Assembly: GCF_003589595.1 (NCBI RefSeq)
Contig: NW_020656077.1
Span: 2,582,810-2,646,809 of the forward strand
Length of the DNA stretch: 64,000 nt
Direction: 5' to 3'
From: Hyposmocoma kahamanoa
Lineage: Eukaryota > Arthropoda > Insecta > Lepidoptera > Cosmopterigidae
Part shown: piece after piece, positions 24,091 through 38,948 of the stretch
How positions within the stretch are numbered: position 1 is the stretch's first letter
Layout of the letters: the number at the start of each line of letters is the position of its first letter
Translations under genes and position numbers: made by a program
The notes under the pieces: model-generated
The model's database searches: none
What the model was told of the DNA's origin: nothing
The model's input: only the letters and a program-made list of their open reading frames with translations

Positions 24091-24547
24091 CATTGTTCCA
24101 TTTCATTTTCGTCACTAGTAAGTTAATAACTCGAAACATCGGTACGGCGGCGGTGCACGCGTTTTAATATCACTATTTAGCAAACAAAAAAAGTTTGCAT
24201 ATGATCACTTTAATTTCGCATCGCCATATGGCGTATTTGTCGAATAAGCATAATATTTTGTCAAATATACACTCCACAGATAGGTTGTTTCCCAAAAAAT
24301 GCCAAATGCACGTAACACGTAACGCCAAGTGCTATAACCAATTGATATGGCCCCAAAAATCCATAGTAACTTTCATATACGTAGCGTGATGATCGTTACA
24401 TTTTTGTGCTGTGTATTTTTCGGCTGTTTTTGAAGTGTAACTGCATATGAAAAGTTGAATTTCATCGCTTCTTACTTGTACACTTGTACACACAACCGAA
24501 TCAACGTACATTGCTTCGTACAACTGGTGCTGTTGTTTTAAGCTATT

Positions 24548-24690
24548 TTTAACCGACTTTAAAAATGGAAAGAGGTTCTCATTACGCCTGTATTTTTTTT
24601 GTATGTTTGTTACGCGATTACTCCGACATTTGTGAACCGATTTTGATGATTCTGTTTTTGTTGGAAAAAGGGTGCCTCAGTACTGGTCTC
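24548..24690. repeat. Dispersed repeat, also at 43230-43330 (inverted)
   Basis: Contains GTTTGTTACGCGATTACTCC followed by TTGTGAACCGATTTTGATGA and TTTTTGTTGGAAAAAGGG. The reverse complement of 43230-43330 carries the same order with changes. This text is of a kind met often in moth and butterfly genomes; the family was not identified. Confidence 0.6.
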
Positions 24691-24917
24691 ATTTCAATTT
24701 CAAGAAAATATTTCACTCACTCTCTCAACAGTGGCAAACTAGTGGATGAATCCGGTTTCGCGCACTTTCCTGGGCGCCTACTATGAGCTCTTAGAGCAAT
24801 CCTATTTAAGCCTGTAAGTTGGATTGCCTGTCAAATTCGTATTATGACGAAATGATTATCACTAGTATCAGGTTCCTTACCACGGTATGACTTCTTTTTA
24901 TTTTCCCGATATTTAAC

Positions 24918-24981
24918 GGTTGCACGCTCCATGGTCACGGGTTGACTTGACTGTCAACCCGTGACCATGGAGCGTGCAACC
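24918..24981. repeat. Perfect 29-bp palindrome with a 6-base loop
   Basis: The left arm 24918-24946 (starting GGTTGCACGCTCCATGGTCA) and the right arm 24953-24981 are exact reverse complements, separated by TTGACT. No mismatch occurs in 29 pairs, which suggests a recent origin or active correction. Confidence 0.95.
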
Positions 24982-25189
24982 ATGATAGTGATAGTCATTT
25001 AGTGAATAACCACGAAAGTCTTAAAATCGTATTATGACCTCACAAAAACAATTCACTGTCCATGCAGTTTACGTTCCCCATTCGAAATCCGTTCACATTT
25101 TCTTTCATACCAAAATCGTGATCATGACATGCCATTTGCCATGCAAATCTGTAAAAACAAACCAATTCCAAAAAATCTTCCAAAGATTT

Positions 25190-25310
25190 TTTTCTGAGTG
25201 TTCGATCTTTGTATTAATAATTATAAACTAAATGTATGATTATAACAAACTAGTGGAGTAATTTCACAAAAAATAATTGAATATCAATTCAATAAAAATT
25301 TAAAATATAA
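25190..25310 (+). repeat. 5'-truncated copy of the 14.4-15.0 kb element 3' end
   Basis: Matches the reverse complement of 14405-14512 and lacks the open frame found there, so it is a 5'-truncated or solo end piece. Confidence 0.7.
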
Positions 25311-25367
25311 CAATGCAAAAAAAGTTACTCCGTGACTAACTTTTTTTGAGATTTTGTTACATTTTTC

Positions 25368-25595
25368 CATTGACTTACAATTATATGGACGTCGGGTCCG
25401 CGCTAAAAAGTGTCCGCACTTGTAAGGCGCTAAAATCGTATACAGAGCGCCAAACTCCGCTTTAGTCTTCATTTGTTCGACTGACAGCGCGATACTGCGA
25501 TGACATTACAATTTAAATTTCGAATAGGTTGACTTGGGACATTTTTTCCGTGGTTTTTGTATTAGACCCGTCGTCCATTTATTTGTAAGTCAATG
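25368..25595. repeat. MITE-like element with about 30-bp terminal inverted repeats
   Basis: Left end CATTGACTTACAATTATATG and right end (reverse complement) CATTGACTTACAAATAAATG, both continuing GAC.(T/A)CGGGTC. The 228-base element has no coding capacity. The end motif ATTGACTTAC also forms a small hairpin at 28251-28280, perhaps an internally deleted relative. Confidence 0.75.
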
Positions 25596-28250
25596 CATTT
25601 TTCAGAAATTTTGTTTAAGTTTTATTATATTTTTAGTTTCATAATTATTTTTATCTTTTTATGCTATCTATATACTATTAACTATTGAGCGTTTTTTGTA
25701 GATTTTAGTTTGAGTTTCCAATCTTTAAAGTATTGTTGATAATTATTGGCATGAATGTTATTGCAATTTTAATCATTTTAATAATTTTATTGACGGAAAA
25801 TCGTAAAATAACTTTTAAGTAGTGTCAAATTTGACTCTATTTGCTTTCAATGAAAATGTACGAATACAAGATACGTTCCAATTATGTTATTAAACTACAA
25901 ACTCACCTTATTAATTTCAATGATAATGACTAAACATGACATGTAATTTTGTCGTACGACAAATTGTATAGTTGAATAAGGCCATTTTGGTTTATGCGGC
26001 GAACGCGTGGTAGTTATTATTCAGACCAATTTAAATTTTTTGCCTAGTGAATAGAATTCAGATTCGCCATTAATAAAGCGTCGTGTAACTGGACGCTTAC
26101 TGTACCAACTGGGGTTAATGTCAAGGAATCATCAGGGTCATCAGGGCTCGATATTTGAAAATCTTAAGACTTGAGAAAAATCTATCTTTCTGGTTTCATT
26201 ATGGCAGTGTTTGATTGTAAACACTTTTTAGTCCATCGAAGCTTGGTCGCGTTGTGATTTACCTTTCGATTTTCAGATTTTTTTTGTACGTAAATTTGGA
26301 AAATACGCGAGTTAATAATACAATAAATACTTACTTACAGCGCCACCGCCACCACCTCGGGAAAAATATTTTCATTGAAGACCGCCAAGACAGAAAATAC
26401 TTGTTTACAAATTATCGCTTTTCTTTTGTAGTCTGTCTATTACATTAGGACGGCAACTAATTAGTTTCTTTGTAGTTTAAAATGATTAAAATATTTTTGA
26501 AGCCTTGACAGATTGACTAAATGTTGGCATAAATTATTATATGAAAAAGAACAAAAAGTTATAATAAAGCTTTTTCTCACAAGATGAATATTTCGATTTT
26601 CGCTTGTTAGATTTTACTAAAACCATGTTATAGCAAATTCCTTATCTTGTGATATTTTTTATAACAACATTTATAGATTATTATAAATTTTACGACTGTT
26701 TTTTGAAAATAAAGAAAGCTTATAAGGTATGGTTTGACTGTTTGCTAGAAACCTACATATTGTTATCCCGAAAATGTTTGCGTGTCAAGCAAGATGGACG
26801 GTTTGGTATGTAAAATTATAATGGTACTGTTACACATTTCAGTATCGAACCTAGAAACGGTTGGAAAAACGTGAATGTCAATAATGTTTTGATTCATTTA
26901 CTTAGCTTTACACATTACAAACCGACCACCTAATTTTTTTTTATACTTCCTGTGTGCTCCTGATACTTCCTTCCTTACTGTGCTATACGATCTATGAACC
27001 TACTCTAAAACCACGAATTCACTGATAATTAACGATTTTAGAACTCGTCATCAATGATTTAAGCCTGAACTTTTGACTTCGACGAAGCAAAGATGGCGAG
27101 AAAATAAGTCATTTTAGGCAAAGTTTTATTTTTGAGGGTACAAACAGCTAAGTTAGTTTATTACAAAAGTTAGTTTTGTTATCCCGAAATATTTGCTTAA
27201 CCCGCCATTTATACTTAGCCGAAGTCAATCTTTGTTTCTTAATCTTAGCCTTAGATCATTGTTCGTCCTTGCCTAATTATCTAGCCACATAAACGCAAAG
27301 TGACACAAGACTCATTAACTTTCCGTCACATTATACAGTCTGTCCAAAATTCAAGCTCAAGCGAGCACCCCGGCGAGAGGCCAGATTATTATCAGTTCTG
27401 CTAAAAATAAAATAAAAGATCCATGTCTGTGATAATAGGCATATTTTTAAGTTAAACATCGACATTTAGAATTTTACATCGATTAGAATTGAGCATCGTT
27501 ATTTGGAATTTAATTTAAAAAAATTGCTAAATCTGTGACGAGTATGTTACATACCTGTAGACGGGTCTAGTATCGATTTTCAACATTTTCAAAAATATGC
27601 TCAAATGTATACTTTACATAATATTAAAAGTATTATTTATGCAAAAACACGCTAGTGTAGATAGATATTGTTGTATTTATGCTACATTGTGGATGCACTG
27701 CGAAGCATGTTGCGAATAAATTCAAATCTCACTAAAACTCAAAGAGTTGGTGATATGACAAAAAATCGGTTCTTTTCAAGTATCAATTCCTTTTTTCCAT
27801 ATAAGGGTATCAAAGCCGAATACAGCGCGTAATAAGTATTCTGGCAGTGTTGCGGTTATGTGGACCGCAGCCACCGAAAAATTAAGCAGCGCTGCTACAG
27901 TCGCCGTTGGACTCTAATGAAAGTATCTATAAAAACATGCATGGCTAATTTATGTATGGTCTGCACCTGGAGACAGCTGGTACGGAAAAGTGGAATAGGG
28001 GCTTTTATACTGTTTAGGTAATAGGTTTTGTGCGCATAATTAGGTGTGTGCTTCAACATATTTTCAGCTCTCGCATATAGCATTTACTTATCGTTTACTA
28101 TCAACTACAAAGTATCGAATTCTTTTGACGAAATATTTAATTGAAATCATTCAGTCCACTGGGATCTTTTGAATAAATTGTCTTTAGGAAATAAAATCTT
28201 ACTCTTCTCTTAAACAGTACATGTGAAAAGATAAACTACGCGTCCGAAAC

Positions 28251-28280
28251 ATTGACTTACTTACAAATTGTAAGTCAATG
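28251..28280. repeat. Short hairpin of ATTGACTTAC / GTAAGTCAAT
   Basis: Ten-base perfect arms about nine bases apart, identical to the end motif of the 25368-25595 element. It may be a remnant of that family. Confidence 0.5.
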
Positions 28281-28635
28281 GTCCGAAAGGGGTTTCCTTC
28301 CTTCCTTCAACCTATCCTTCACTACAATCTCGGTACATTTTTAACATCATCATCAACCCACTTATACGCCCTACTGCTGGGCACGGGTTTCCATTCAGAC
28401 GAGGGTTGCTAGGTAAAATATACTGTACATATTCTAGTTCTACACTCCCCATGTTATAGTTGTAAAGACAAAGGCATGAACCCACTTTGTTTTTAATTAA
28501 CATTCTCAAACTTTATTATCAAGAATAAATCAATATTTCGCAAAGCAGCAACATAAAACAAATAAACAGCACAGCATGTATAGGAAACTAAGTACTGGTA
28601 GTAATAAATAAAACAAAAATCCCTTTGAAAAAGCC

Positions 28636-28645
28636 TTTATTTTAG
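28636..28645 (-). promoter_or_regulatory. Likely polyadenylation signal of RpS27
   Basis: AATAAAGG on the minus strand, about 110 bases after the RpS27 stop, the expected place for a short ribosomal-protein 3' UTR. Confidence 0.55.
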
Positions 28646-28754
28646 GTTGTTTGCTTTAACAAATACATTTTTATAATAAAACTCGTACTCTCTTCACGTG
28701 CTTGGGAATAAAAATGCAAATCTTAAATAATAGCGGCTTCTCATCAGGAAATGT

Positions 28755-31475
28755 TTAATGTTGCTTTCTTCTAAACGAACATCCTGAAACAAAAGGCTTT
28801 GATGAATAAAAAAAGATTATATTTTTGCAAAAATCAAATATTGACCCTTGCCATGTCATATTCTTTTAAGAAACAATTTACTCAACTAAAAACAACAAAC
28901 ATTGACATTAAATACAATTACTAGATTATTTCAGAATTCAAACTTAACTCAGTTACAACAGTGGCCATTGAAAAGAGTACTTGTTAAAAATATACAATGC
29001 CATTTGCTATTTTAGAATATTGTGATTTTTATTTCATATCAAAGTGGTTATAATATACACCATAAAACGAAACTTTGCTGACATATTACTTGTACAAGTA
29101 AATTTAGACTTATAAGTATATTTTAATATTATTTGTATGAAATCTAATTACTATTTCTGCACACACTCATAGGCCCCGTACTAGGGAAACCCTGTATAGC
29201 GGGTGTCATGGACAGACGCATAGACAATCACAAATGACACCCAAACTCATGAGAGAATTCTCTCGGCCCGGGAATCAAAGCCGGGACCTCTGCATGGCAG
29301 TCCAGCATTGTTAGCATATATCTAAATATATGCCGCAAGTACAGCAATTTGTATCAAGCGTACCACATTTTTTGTACCCACTATGATGTCACAAGAACTA
29401 TTTACTGATGGAAACCTCCTTCCGCTCACTCTAAATCGATTGGTTGTTATTGCTATTGATTCGGAATACGCGTAAACACGTGTATTACACAACTGAACGC
29501 ATTATACAAAAGTGTGTTGGGTCCGATATTCATGGTGTATTAACAAAGGATCACAAGTATATGGCATCAAGTAAAATCCGCAGTGTATAACAAATCATGA
29601 GGCATACACTCAGGGTCGTATTCCAGAACTGTACTCAATGCTCAAGTCAGGATTTGAGCACACTTGAATATGATTTCAAGGACTGGAAATACGACCCTAA
29701 TGGCAAGGTCTTGAGTACGATTTCTAGTGCTTTGAATCATACTTAAGTCCTGACTTGAGCATTGAGTAGAGTTCTAGAATACGACCCCTAGTTGCTTATT
29801 CGTTTTCTCGAAATTCATACATAACCAAAATAATTGTTTTTAAAATAAATTATGCATCTTCTGATCACAAAATCACTTGCCCTTGGAAGGAAATGTCCCT
29901 ATTTAACCGTTTGCCCACAGTTATGGTGCTTTTGCAGTTTATAATAGCAAAATTAGGCATTTTTCGTGTTTTTGACTGGTGTTTATATGATAAGGGTCAA
30001 GCACATTCTGAAGTTAAGCAACAGCAAGTAAGTGAATTTCACTTAATTTGGGCATGCGAAGTACGTACACTTGCGGCGTCTATCTAGATATGTGTGTGAT
30101 TGTAACCATTCGACCACGGAGACAGTTGTCCACCTCCCTAGGTATCTTTCATTTTTGTTGCAATAAAATATGTATAATACTTTGTATTTTTTTAAGGTTA
30201 GAGGCAGTCAGCATAGTTATTCAGAAATTAACATGTGTATAAAACAAATTATAACTATATGATCAAATTATTCTTTTAATGAGGACTGTCAAACTGTAGT
30301 AACATTTTTTAACTAATTCTGCTTTGATTATAATGCATTATTTATAGAGGCAGTTCATGATAGCAATCAATATCAACTATAAAATAATTGAGTTTTAGTG
30401 AATCAGCAGCAATAGCAACGCTTATTTATAAATTATTATACAATTACCACACAAGTAGAAATCTTCATTAGCAAAATATTGTGCAATCATAAGTAGATGC
30501 ATATTGCACAACATTTTTAAATATGAAGAAATGAATAATTAAAACAAATATGACTATGAGCATGTTACTCTCCCCCCATTATAATTGGTTAAGATAAAGG
30601 CTTTCCATTGTCATTTATTCCAACATCTCTCGAAAAACTGTATACATATGACCGACAACAAAGAGGACTTCTAAAATGCACTAAGTGCATGTGGGTTAGT
30701 GAATAAAGAATTACATTCCTAACCATGTTAAATGTTCTGTTCATTGATTTACCATCACACAAAGTAACAATATGTACATATATATTGCACATGTGGAATA
30801 ATATTATATTGATAACCCAAAATGAAAACGCGTGTTAAGTGTGTGAGTTTATAAACTTACAAACACACACACAAAACAAATGAATGGTGAAATTAATAAA
30901 TTAACACGCACCTTCAGTTAACCTAGCACGACCTCCAGTAGGCTGGCAGAGGATCGTTGAGCATCCAGCGCAAACGACTACCCTCTGGGCATGACTGAAT
31001 ACGGTCGTAATCTTGTAGCAGCCGGGACATTTAACATCCATAAAGTATGAGTTCGGATGTGGCACCAGCCTCTTCAACTTATGTTTCCTTCTCTCCGACA
31101 CGGGGGAAGGGTGCAATAGATCCACTGCGAGCTAAAACACCAACATTGTTAGGTTATTATCGCACAATTAAACAAAATCTTACCCCAAACACTTAATTTT
31201 CAAAAAATAGTGAAATACGGCAAAATAACACTGAGTTTACTATAATCGTACTATATTTCAACGAGGATTGCGACTTTTTGGGTAACTCCCCAACATGTCA
31301 TTTACTGCCATGTGTAGCGGATGTTTTGTGCGCAGTAAATTTTAGAAAGGAAAATGTTTTATATATATTATAACACAAAATGTAGCGCATTTAGCTTATA
31401 AGAAACTAATAATTCCAATCAAATGCAACCCGGTTTGAATTTAACAAATAAAAACTAGAAAATACACACCGGCAT
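28755..31475 (-). CDS. RpS27: 40S ribosomal protein S27
   Basis: A small-subunit ribosomal protein (eS27) with a zinc ribbon. Three coding exons join in frame to 84 residues, the usual length: 31475-31470 (only ATGCCG, donor GTGTGT), 31131-30912 (acceptor GTTTTAG, donor GTGCGT) and 28783-28755 (acceptor TTTCAG, stop TAA). The zinc ribbon is C37-P-G-C40 and C56-A-G-C59. DLLHPSP near the start, [20 protein letters not shown] in the middle and CSFRRKQH at the end are family hallmarks. The donor GTGCGT closes exon 2 inside the Gly codon before CSFRRKQH; reading past it would give a false C-terminus. Intron 2 (28784-30911) carries nested transposons, and intron 1 (31132-31469) nothing recognisable. 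The gene is divergent to RPB6. Confidence 0.97.
29315..30098. mobile_element. DNA-transposon-like element with TIRs, inserted in the SINE
   Basis: Left end ATATCTAAATATATGCCGCAAGT and right end (reverse complement) ATATCTAGATAGACGCCGCAAGT form imperfect inverted repeats. The flanks ATTGTTAG (29307-29314) and ATTGTAAC (30099-30106) look like an aged 8-base target duplication, which would fit hAT-type elements. There is no transposase; part of the interior is related to 23790-24090, and a foldback element sits at 29613-29787. Confidence 0.72.
29613..29787. repeat. Foldback element, copy D
   Basis: GGGTCGTATTCCAGAACTGT at the left and its mirror (AGTTCTAGAATACGACCC) at the right. Inserted after GCATACACTC in the TIR element, as shown by the uninterrupted relative at 23970-23990. 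The flanks TCA and CTA may be an altered TTA duplication. Confidence 0.82.
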
Positions 31476-31490
31476 GGTTTCAGCTTTGAT

Positions 31491-31510
31491 GCAGAACCGG
31501 AAAAGGAAAG
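31491..31510 (-). promoter_or_regulatory. TOP-like transcription start of RpS27
   Basis: On the minus strand, CTTTCCTTTTCCGGTTCTGC begins about 35 bases upstream of the ATG. A start at the first C would give a 5'-terminal oligopyrimidine tract of 12, the mark of ribosomal-protein mRNAs whose translation follows growth (TOR) signals. The exact start base is inferred. Confidence 0.65.
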
Positions 31511-31679
31511 ACGTCCACTGTACCAAAGAGAAGGAGACACAACCATAAATATGACAGATATGAATACGTTCAAAATTAGCTTGAGTAAGGCTTGCTTTAG
31601 TAGTTCATAAACTACGAACTGTTAAGAATGAATTCCTGACTCTGACCAAAAGGAACTAGTTCCTTGTGCTGTACACGAT

Positions 31680-31990
31680 CTTAATAGTTCACCTGTCTTT
31701 TTAGTTTTATAGGAAATGGGACTTATTTGGGAAGTATAGACTAAAAAGACGTGTGAACTAATATTGTATGTATATAATAAGTATTAGTTCACCTGTCTTT
31801 TTAGTTCTTTCTGTTCACAAACGCAAGTCGAGTCGGAGCGAACTAGACAAATAATGGATTATCATTGCTTTTAGTACAACTTCGAAAGGGATGCACGATT
31901 GAACCTTACTAACTCATTTAAACCCACAGAAATCTACATAAATATATAATAATTTAGATTTCAGTAAGACTCAAATATAAACTTATAATT
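31680..31990. repeat. Dispersed repeat shared with 8020-8250, with internal inverted repeat
   Basis: Carries TTCACCTGTCTTTTTAGTT twice (about 31688 and 31788) and a mirror copy between them. The remainder to about 31990 matches the reverse complement of 8020-8200. No coding region. Confidence 0.7.
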
Positions 31991-32317
31991 ATACAATAAA
32001 CTTTTTTCATAGCTATTTTTATTTTCTTTATAAAATTTAACACACTTACACACAATAATATACATAGGTAATAAACATACCTATCCTATATTAAATAAGA
32101 AACTCTAATACAACAAAGATCACATTATGACAAATGTTGAAATAAAATTGTTTTGTAACATTTAAAAAGAATACAAAGAAAATAATTCTAAATATGAAAA
32201 ATCTTTATTCGAGAATTCAAAAGTATAATATCAAAGAGAGAAAACAATAAAGTATTCCTATTTAAAACAGTAAATCGTTTATACGGATCATTTCAATCCG
32301 ACCGAAACGGTTCCTAT

Positions 32318-32420
32318 TTCCTTGTTGTCTGCCATCCTTTTCTCTGTTTTAAAAAAAAAAAAAAACTCCATATGTGTTGCGAAAATGAAAAAAATTAAAC
32401 AAATTAATATAAAATTTTCA
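32318..32420. repeat. Short repeat flanking RPB6 exon 1, copy 1
   Basis: CTTGTTGTCTGCCATCCTTT, then TCTCTG, an A run, CTCCATATGTGTTGCGAAAA and CAAATTAATATAAAATTTTC. A direct copy is at 33395-33520. Confidence 0.75.
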
Positions 32421-32886
32421 AAGTAAGTCAATGTAATTCCCCTTAGACTATTTCCATCCTAAGTATTTCCCAGATCTCACTGAACTAAGGAACTAAAGGA
32501 ACTAAAAGACGAAATAAGTCCATTTGTCTGAATGAACCAATTGGTATCGCTCCCTAGCAGAGTGGCACATGTCTAGTTCAAGAGATTATTATTTTGTGTT
32601 CCACATAGAATTGAGAGAGACGGTGTATTATTTCAATACTTATGAAAGAGACAACGAAAAATCAATATCTTCGTCTGCGTATTTTTTATTCTTTGACTTG
32701 CGCGAGGGAGTGTTGCGCATTGTTGGCGCGCGATCTTTGACATAATTCAAACTAGGTATATTTATTGTGTTGTTGACCCTTTTATTTTTTTCCATCCTCT
32801 AAGTGTTGACCTGGATCAATAGAGCAACGAAGTTTCCTTCCTTTTGACGCTCAACTGTCCACCGACACGGGGGCGAAGATTATTAG

Positions 32887-36596
<3,710 letters not shown>

Positions 36597-36971
36597 GGTG
36601 TGGTGTTTATTTTTATGAAATATTGTGTGTGTCTATGTTAAACATTTAGTATATGTATATTGAGGATAGAGAAAAAAAGGGATTTGGTATAAACGTAGCA
36701 TATAGCATTAGCTCTGCGCCCATTCTAAACGTGTTTTCTATCCATAGCCGTATGGACACGTATGCCGATACGAAACACACGTTTAATATGAACGCAACGC
36801 TGTACTGATATGTGGGTTCCAATCACAAATTAGAAAGATAACCCTTAAAACATTGTACGTCACACGGCCCCAACGCGTTTGCTAAGGATATATATACCTA
36901 CTAACGCAAAAGTGTCTAGGCAGCTGTAGCCACTTTCCATCAAGCGGACTGTAGTGTAATATAACGGTGTT

Positions 36972-37508
36972 GTGAAAAATGATCATAAAAATAAAAAAAT
37001 ACAGTTGAATTTAGAACTTCCTCCTGTTCTAAAGTCGGTTAAACAAAAAGTTACAGAACAACGTGTATACGTATTTATGAGATTTTTCAAAATTGTTCGT
37101 TACGTCATTAAAACAGCTCAACTGTTTTCAAAGGTGATAATTTCTGTAGCTGTGTATACCAAAAAAATAATTACAATTATATCAAATTATAATTACGGAA
37201 GATGGCGTTTATACTACATTGATAACCGGAAGATTTTAATGTTGCTAGAAACAAAGCATTCGTATATTTGTGTTCGTAGGTGATTGTTAAGTATTGAGAA
37301 AAAAAACACTTTCAAAGCTACATGTTACCACAGTTCAGGAGCAGGGTTGAATAATATCCTGTTAGCTTGCGTAGGTGAAGCCACTCTTCCTTTACTGTAT
37401 CTACCAGAAAATAGCAATGGTGACCTTCATAATGGTTTTCCAGATTTACGCCTAGGGACAGCAAAAGAGGCTTATAATAATATTATTATTAAATATACTA
37501 TTATATAA
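36972..37508 (+). other. Two adjacent unidentified open frames
   Basis: An ATG frame at 36979-37283 (about 101 aa, basic, AT-rich) is followed by a second open stretch to 37508. The second contains GLNNILLACVGEATLPLLYL and ENSNGDLHNGFPDLRLGTAK, less AT-biased than its surroundings. A possible splice acceptor (TTACCACAG) precedes it at about 37333. I recognise neither; they may be chance frames, a lineage-specific gene or old element sequence. Confidence 0.2.
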
Positions 37509-37639
37509 AATAATATCTTGTGTGATATTATTTATTCAATTTCGATATCAAGGTTTATTTATAGATATTTGTTTTATTACAACACGCAGCTTTCGAAAAT
37601 GATACGTCTACAACACATTGTCTTCATCACACAAATTTG

Positions 37640-38345
37640 AAATTAATAGCCTTTGTTTTAAATTTAGTTAACTTTTTAGCACTGATTTACTCTTCCGTAG
37701 CCAGTTGTCGAATTTATCCTTGGAGGCATTAACAGGCACAGCAGAAACAACATCTTCCGTTAAGTAGTATGCTCTTGTTATGCACCCCTCCGTTGCTGAA
37801 GAAATTTTGTGCAGCATGTATTTTGGTAGGATCACGAACTAGTTTATGATGTGTGGGTGTGATGGTTTGAATACCTTAGTTGCCTTCCTCTGAACGCTTG
37901 CAAAGAGGGTTTATGTCTTTTTTGGAAATAATACACTTGATAACCATATACCTACCATTAGTGGCCGAATATCGGTCTTGTAGATTTTGCGGACGATTCC
38001 GCTGTTGCAATCTGATCTGCGCATGACATAAATAAAGGAGTTAGCTTCTTGACTATTGTATAGTGATATGCTCATCCAATTTTAAATTGAAGGCAATACT
38101 GACTCCGAAGTTCTTTTTGAATGTTGACAGAGGCTAAGGCATTTCCATCTAAGTTGTAGCTATGTGACCTTGGGGTTATTGTTGCCAAGAAGGAGAATGC
38201 CGCTTTTTGATGCAACTAAGTCCACATCTTTGATCCACTCTTGTATATGACTGAGATCTTCTTGAAGTTGTCTAGAGTTTAGAAATGGATTTGTAAAAGA
38301 GGTATCGTCGTTCGTCATATCAGAACAAAAAGGCGCATTGGAATC
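37640..38345 (-). pseudogene. Non-LTR reverse transcriptase remnant
   Basis: On the minus strand, 38345-38160 reads NAPFCSDMTNDDTSFTNPF, then NSRQLQEDLSHIQEWIKDVD and SKSGILLLGNNNPKV. This is the region following the FADD box of CR1/Jockey-like elements, with the box itself damaged. After frameshifts, SYNLDGNALASVNIQKEL, FNLKLDEHIT and DIRPLM then LFASVQRKATKVFK follow, ending near 37640. Many stops make it inactive. Confidence 0.75.
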
Positions 38346-38804
38346 TATGTAGTCAATCAGATCTGTTACGTATATTCTATGTGGGGAGCGAGCACTAATA
38401 CCTGTAGTACCCCGCTCAATGCCCGCTCTTGTTGCGACAGGGAGTTGCCTGCCCGCTTACTTGGTATATATGCATCGGCGTATGTGAGAGTAGAAGGCAT
38501 CACCATGTTCTAGTATATTTTATTCGTACACCTCTCACTGATTTCTACATAGTGCAACGCACCTGTCCTTAATGTCGCGGGATTTTGTGTGTTCATCACC
38601 TGAACCAGAATGCCTGTATTTCTCTCATAGTAGTTTCCTGTATTTGTTCAATAGTAGTTTCATATTATTGTCATTCTTACTATAAAAAGCGTATCTGTGA
38701 CAGTCATTAATAGGAAAAAAAATTGTATAACTTTAATGTGTGTGACGATGGTAACTTCTTGTTATTAGGATGATCCTAAACCGGATGAAGCCTTTTAGAG
38801 ACAT

Positions 38805-38948
38805 CCTGCCAATGAAAACTTTCGAGACCTTTCTCTCCCTTCCTCGACTTATTTTCTGTCAGTATTGTAACGTGCCAAATTTCTCCCGTGTAATTATTTT
38901 TACCTAATCCAATACTGTTTATTTGTCTCGAACCGTTTCATTGGCAGG
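38805..38948. repeat. Inverted-repeat element, 144 bases
   Basis: Left arm CCTGCCAATGAAAACTTTCG and right arm (reverse complement) CCTGCCAATGAAACGGTTCG, with three mismatches in 23. The interior is non-coding; possibly a MITE. No clear target duplication. Confidence 0.65.

Larger units (their letters stand above)
22711..28754. other. Gene-poor interval between riboflavin kinase and RpS27 3' ends
   Basis: Both neighbours point into this interval, so it needs no promoter and holds two 3' UTRs. Recognised contents are repeats at 23790-24090, 24548-24690, 24918-24981, 25190-25310 and 25368-25595. An open frame at 23171-23530 (119 aa, no homology recognised) is probably chance. 25600-28250 is AT-rich without a feature I can name. 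Confidence 0.6.
29163..30135 (-). mobile_element. tRNA-derived SINE split by a later insertion
   Basis: 29163-29314 matches the SINE body and B box on the minus strand (GGCCCGGGAATCAAAGCCGG in plus sense). Its missing tRNA-like head appears 785 bases on, at 30099-30135 (ATTGTAACCATTCGACCACG, then GAGACAGT). Joined, they correspond to the intact copy at 45047-45286. The interrupting piece is 29315-30098. Confidence 0.8.

Noticed and set aside
30901..31125. RpS27 read as a single-exon 74-residue protein ending EGAC
   Set aside because: The EGAC end is intron read-through; a GTGCGT donor and the downstream exon restore the conserved CSFRRKQH tail, and the start lies in a separate 6-base exon.
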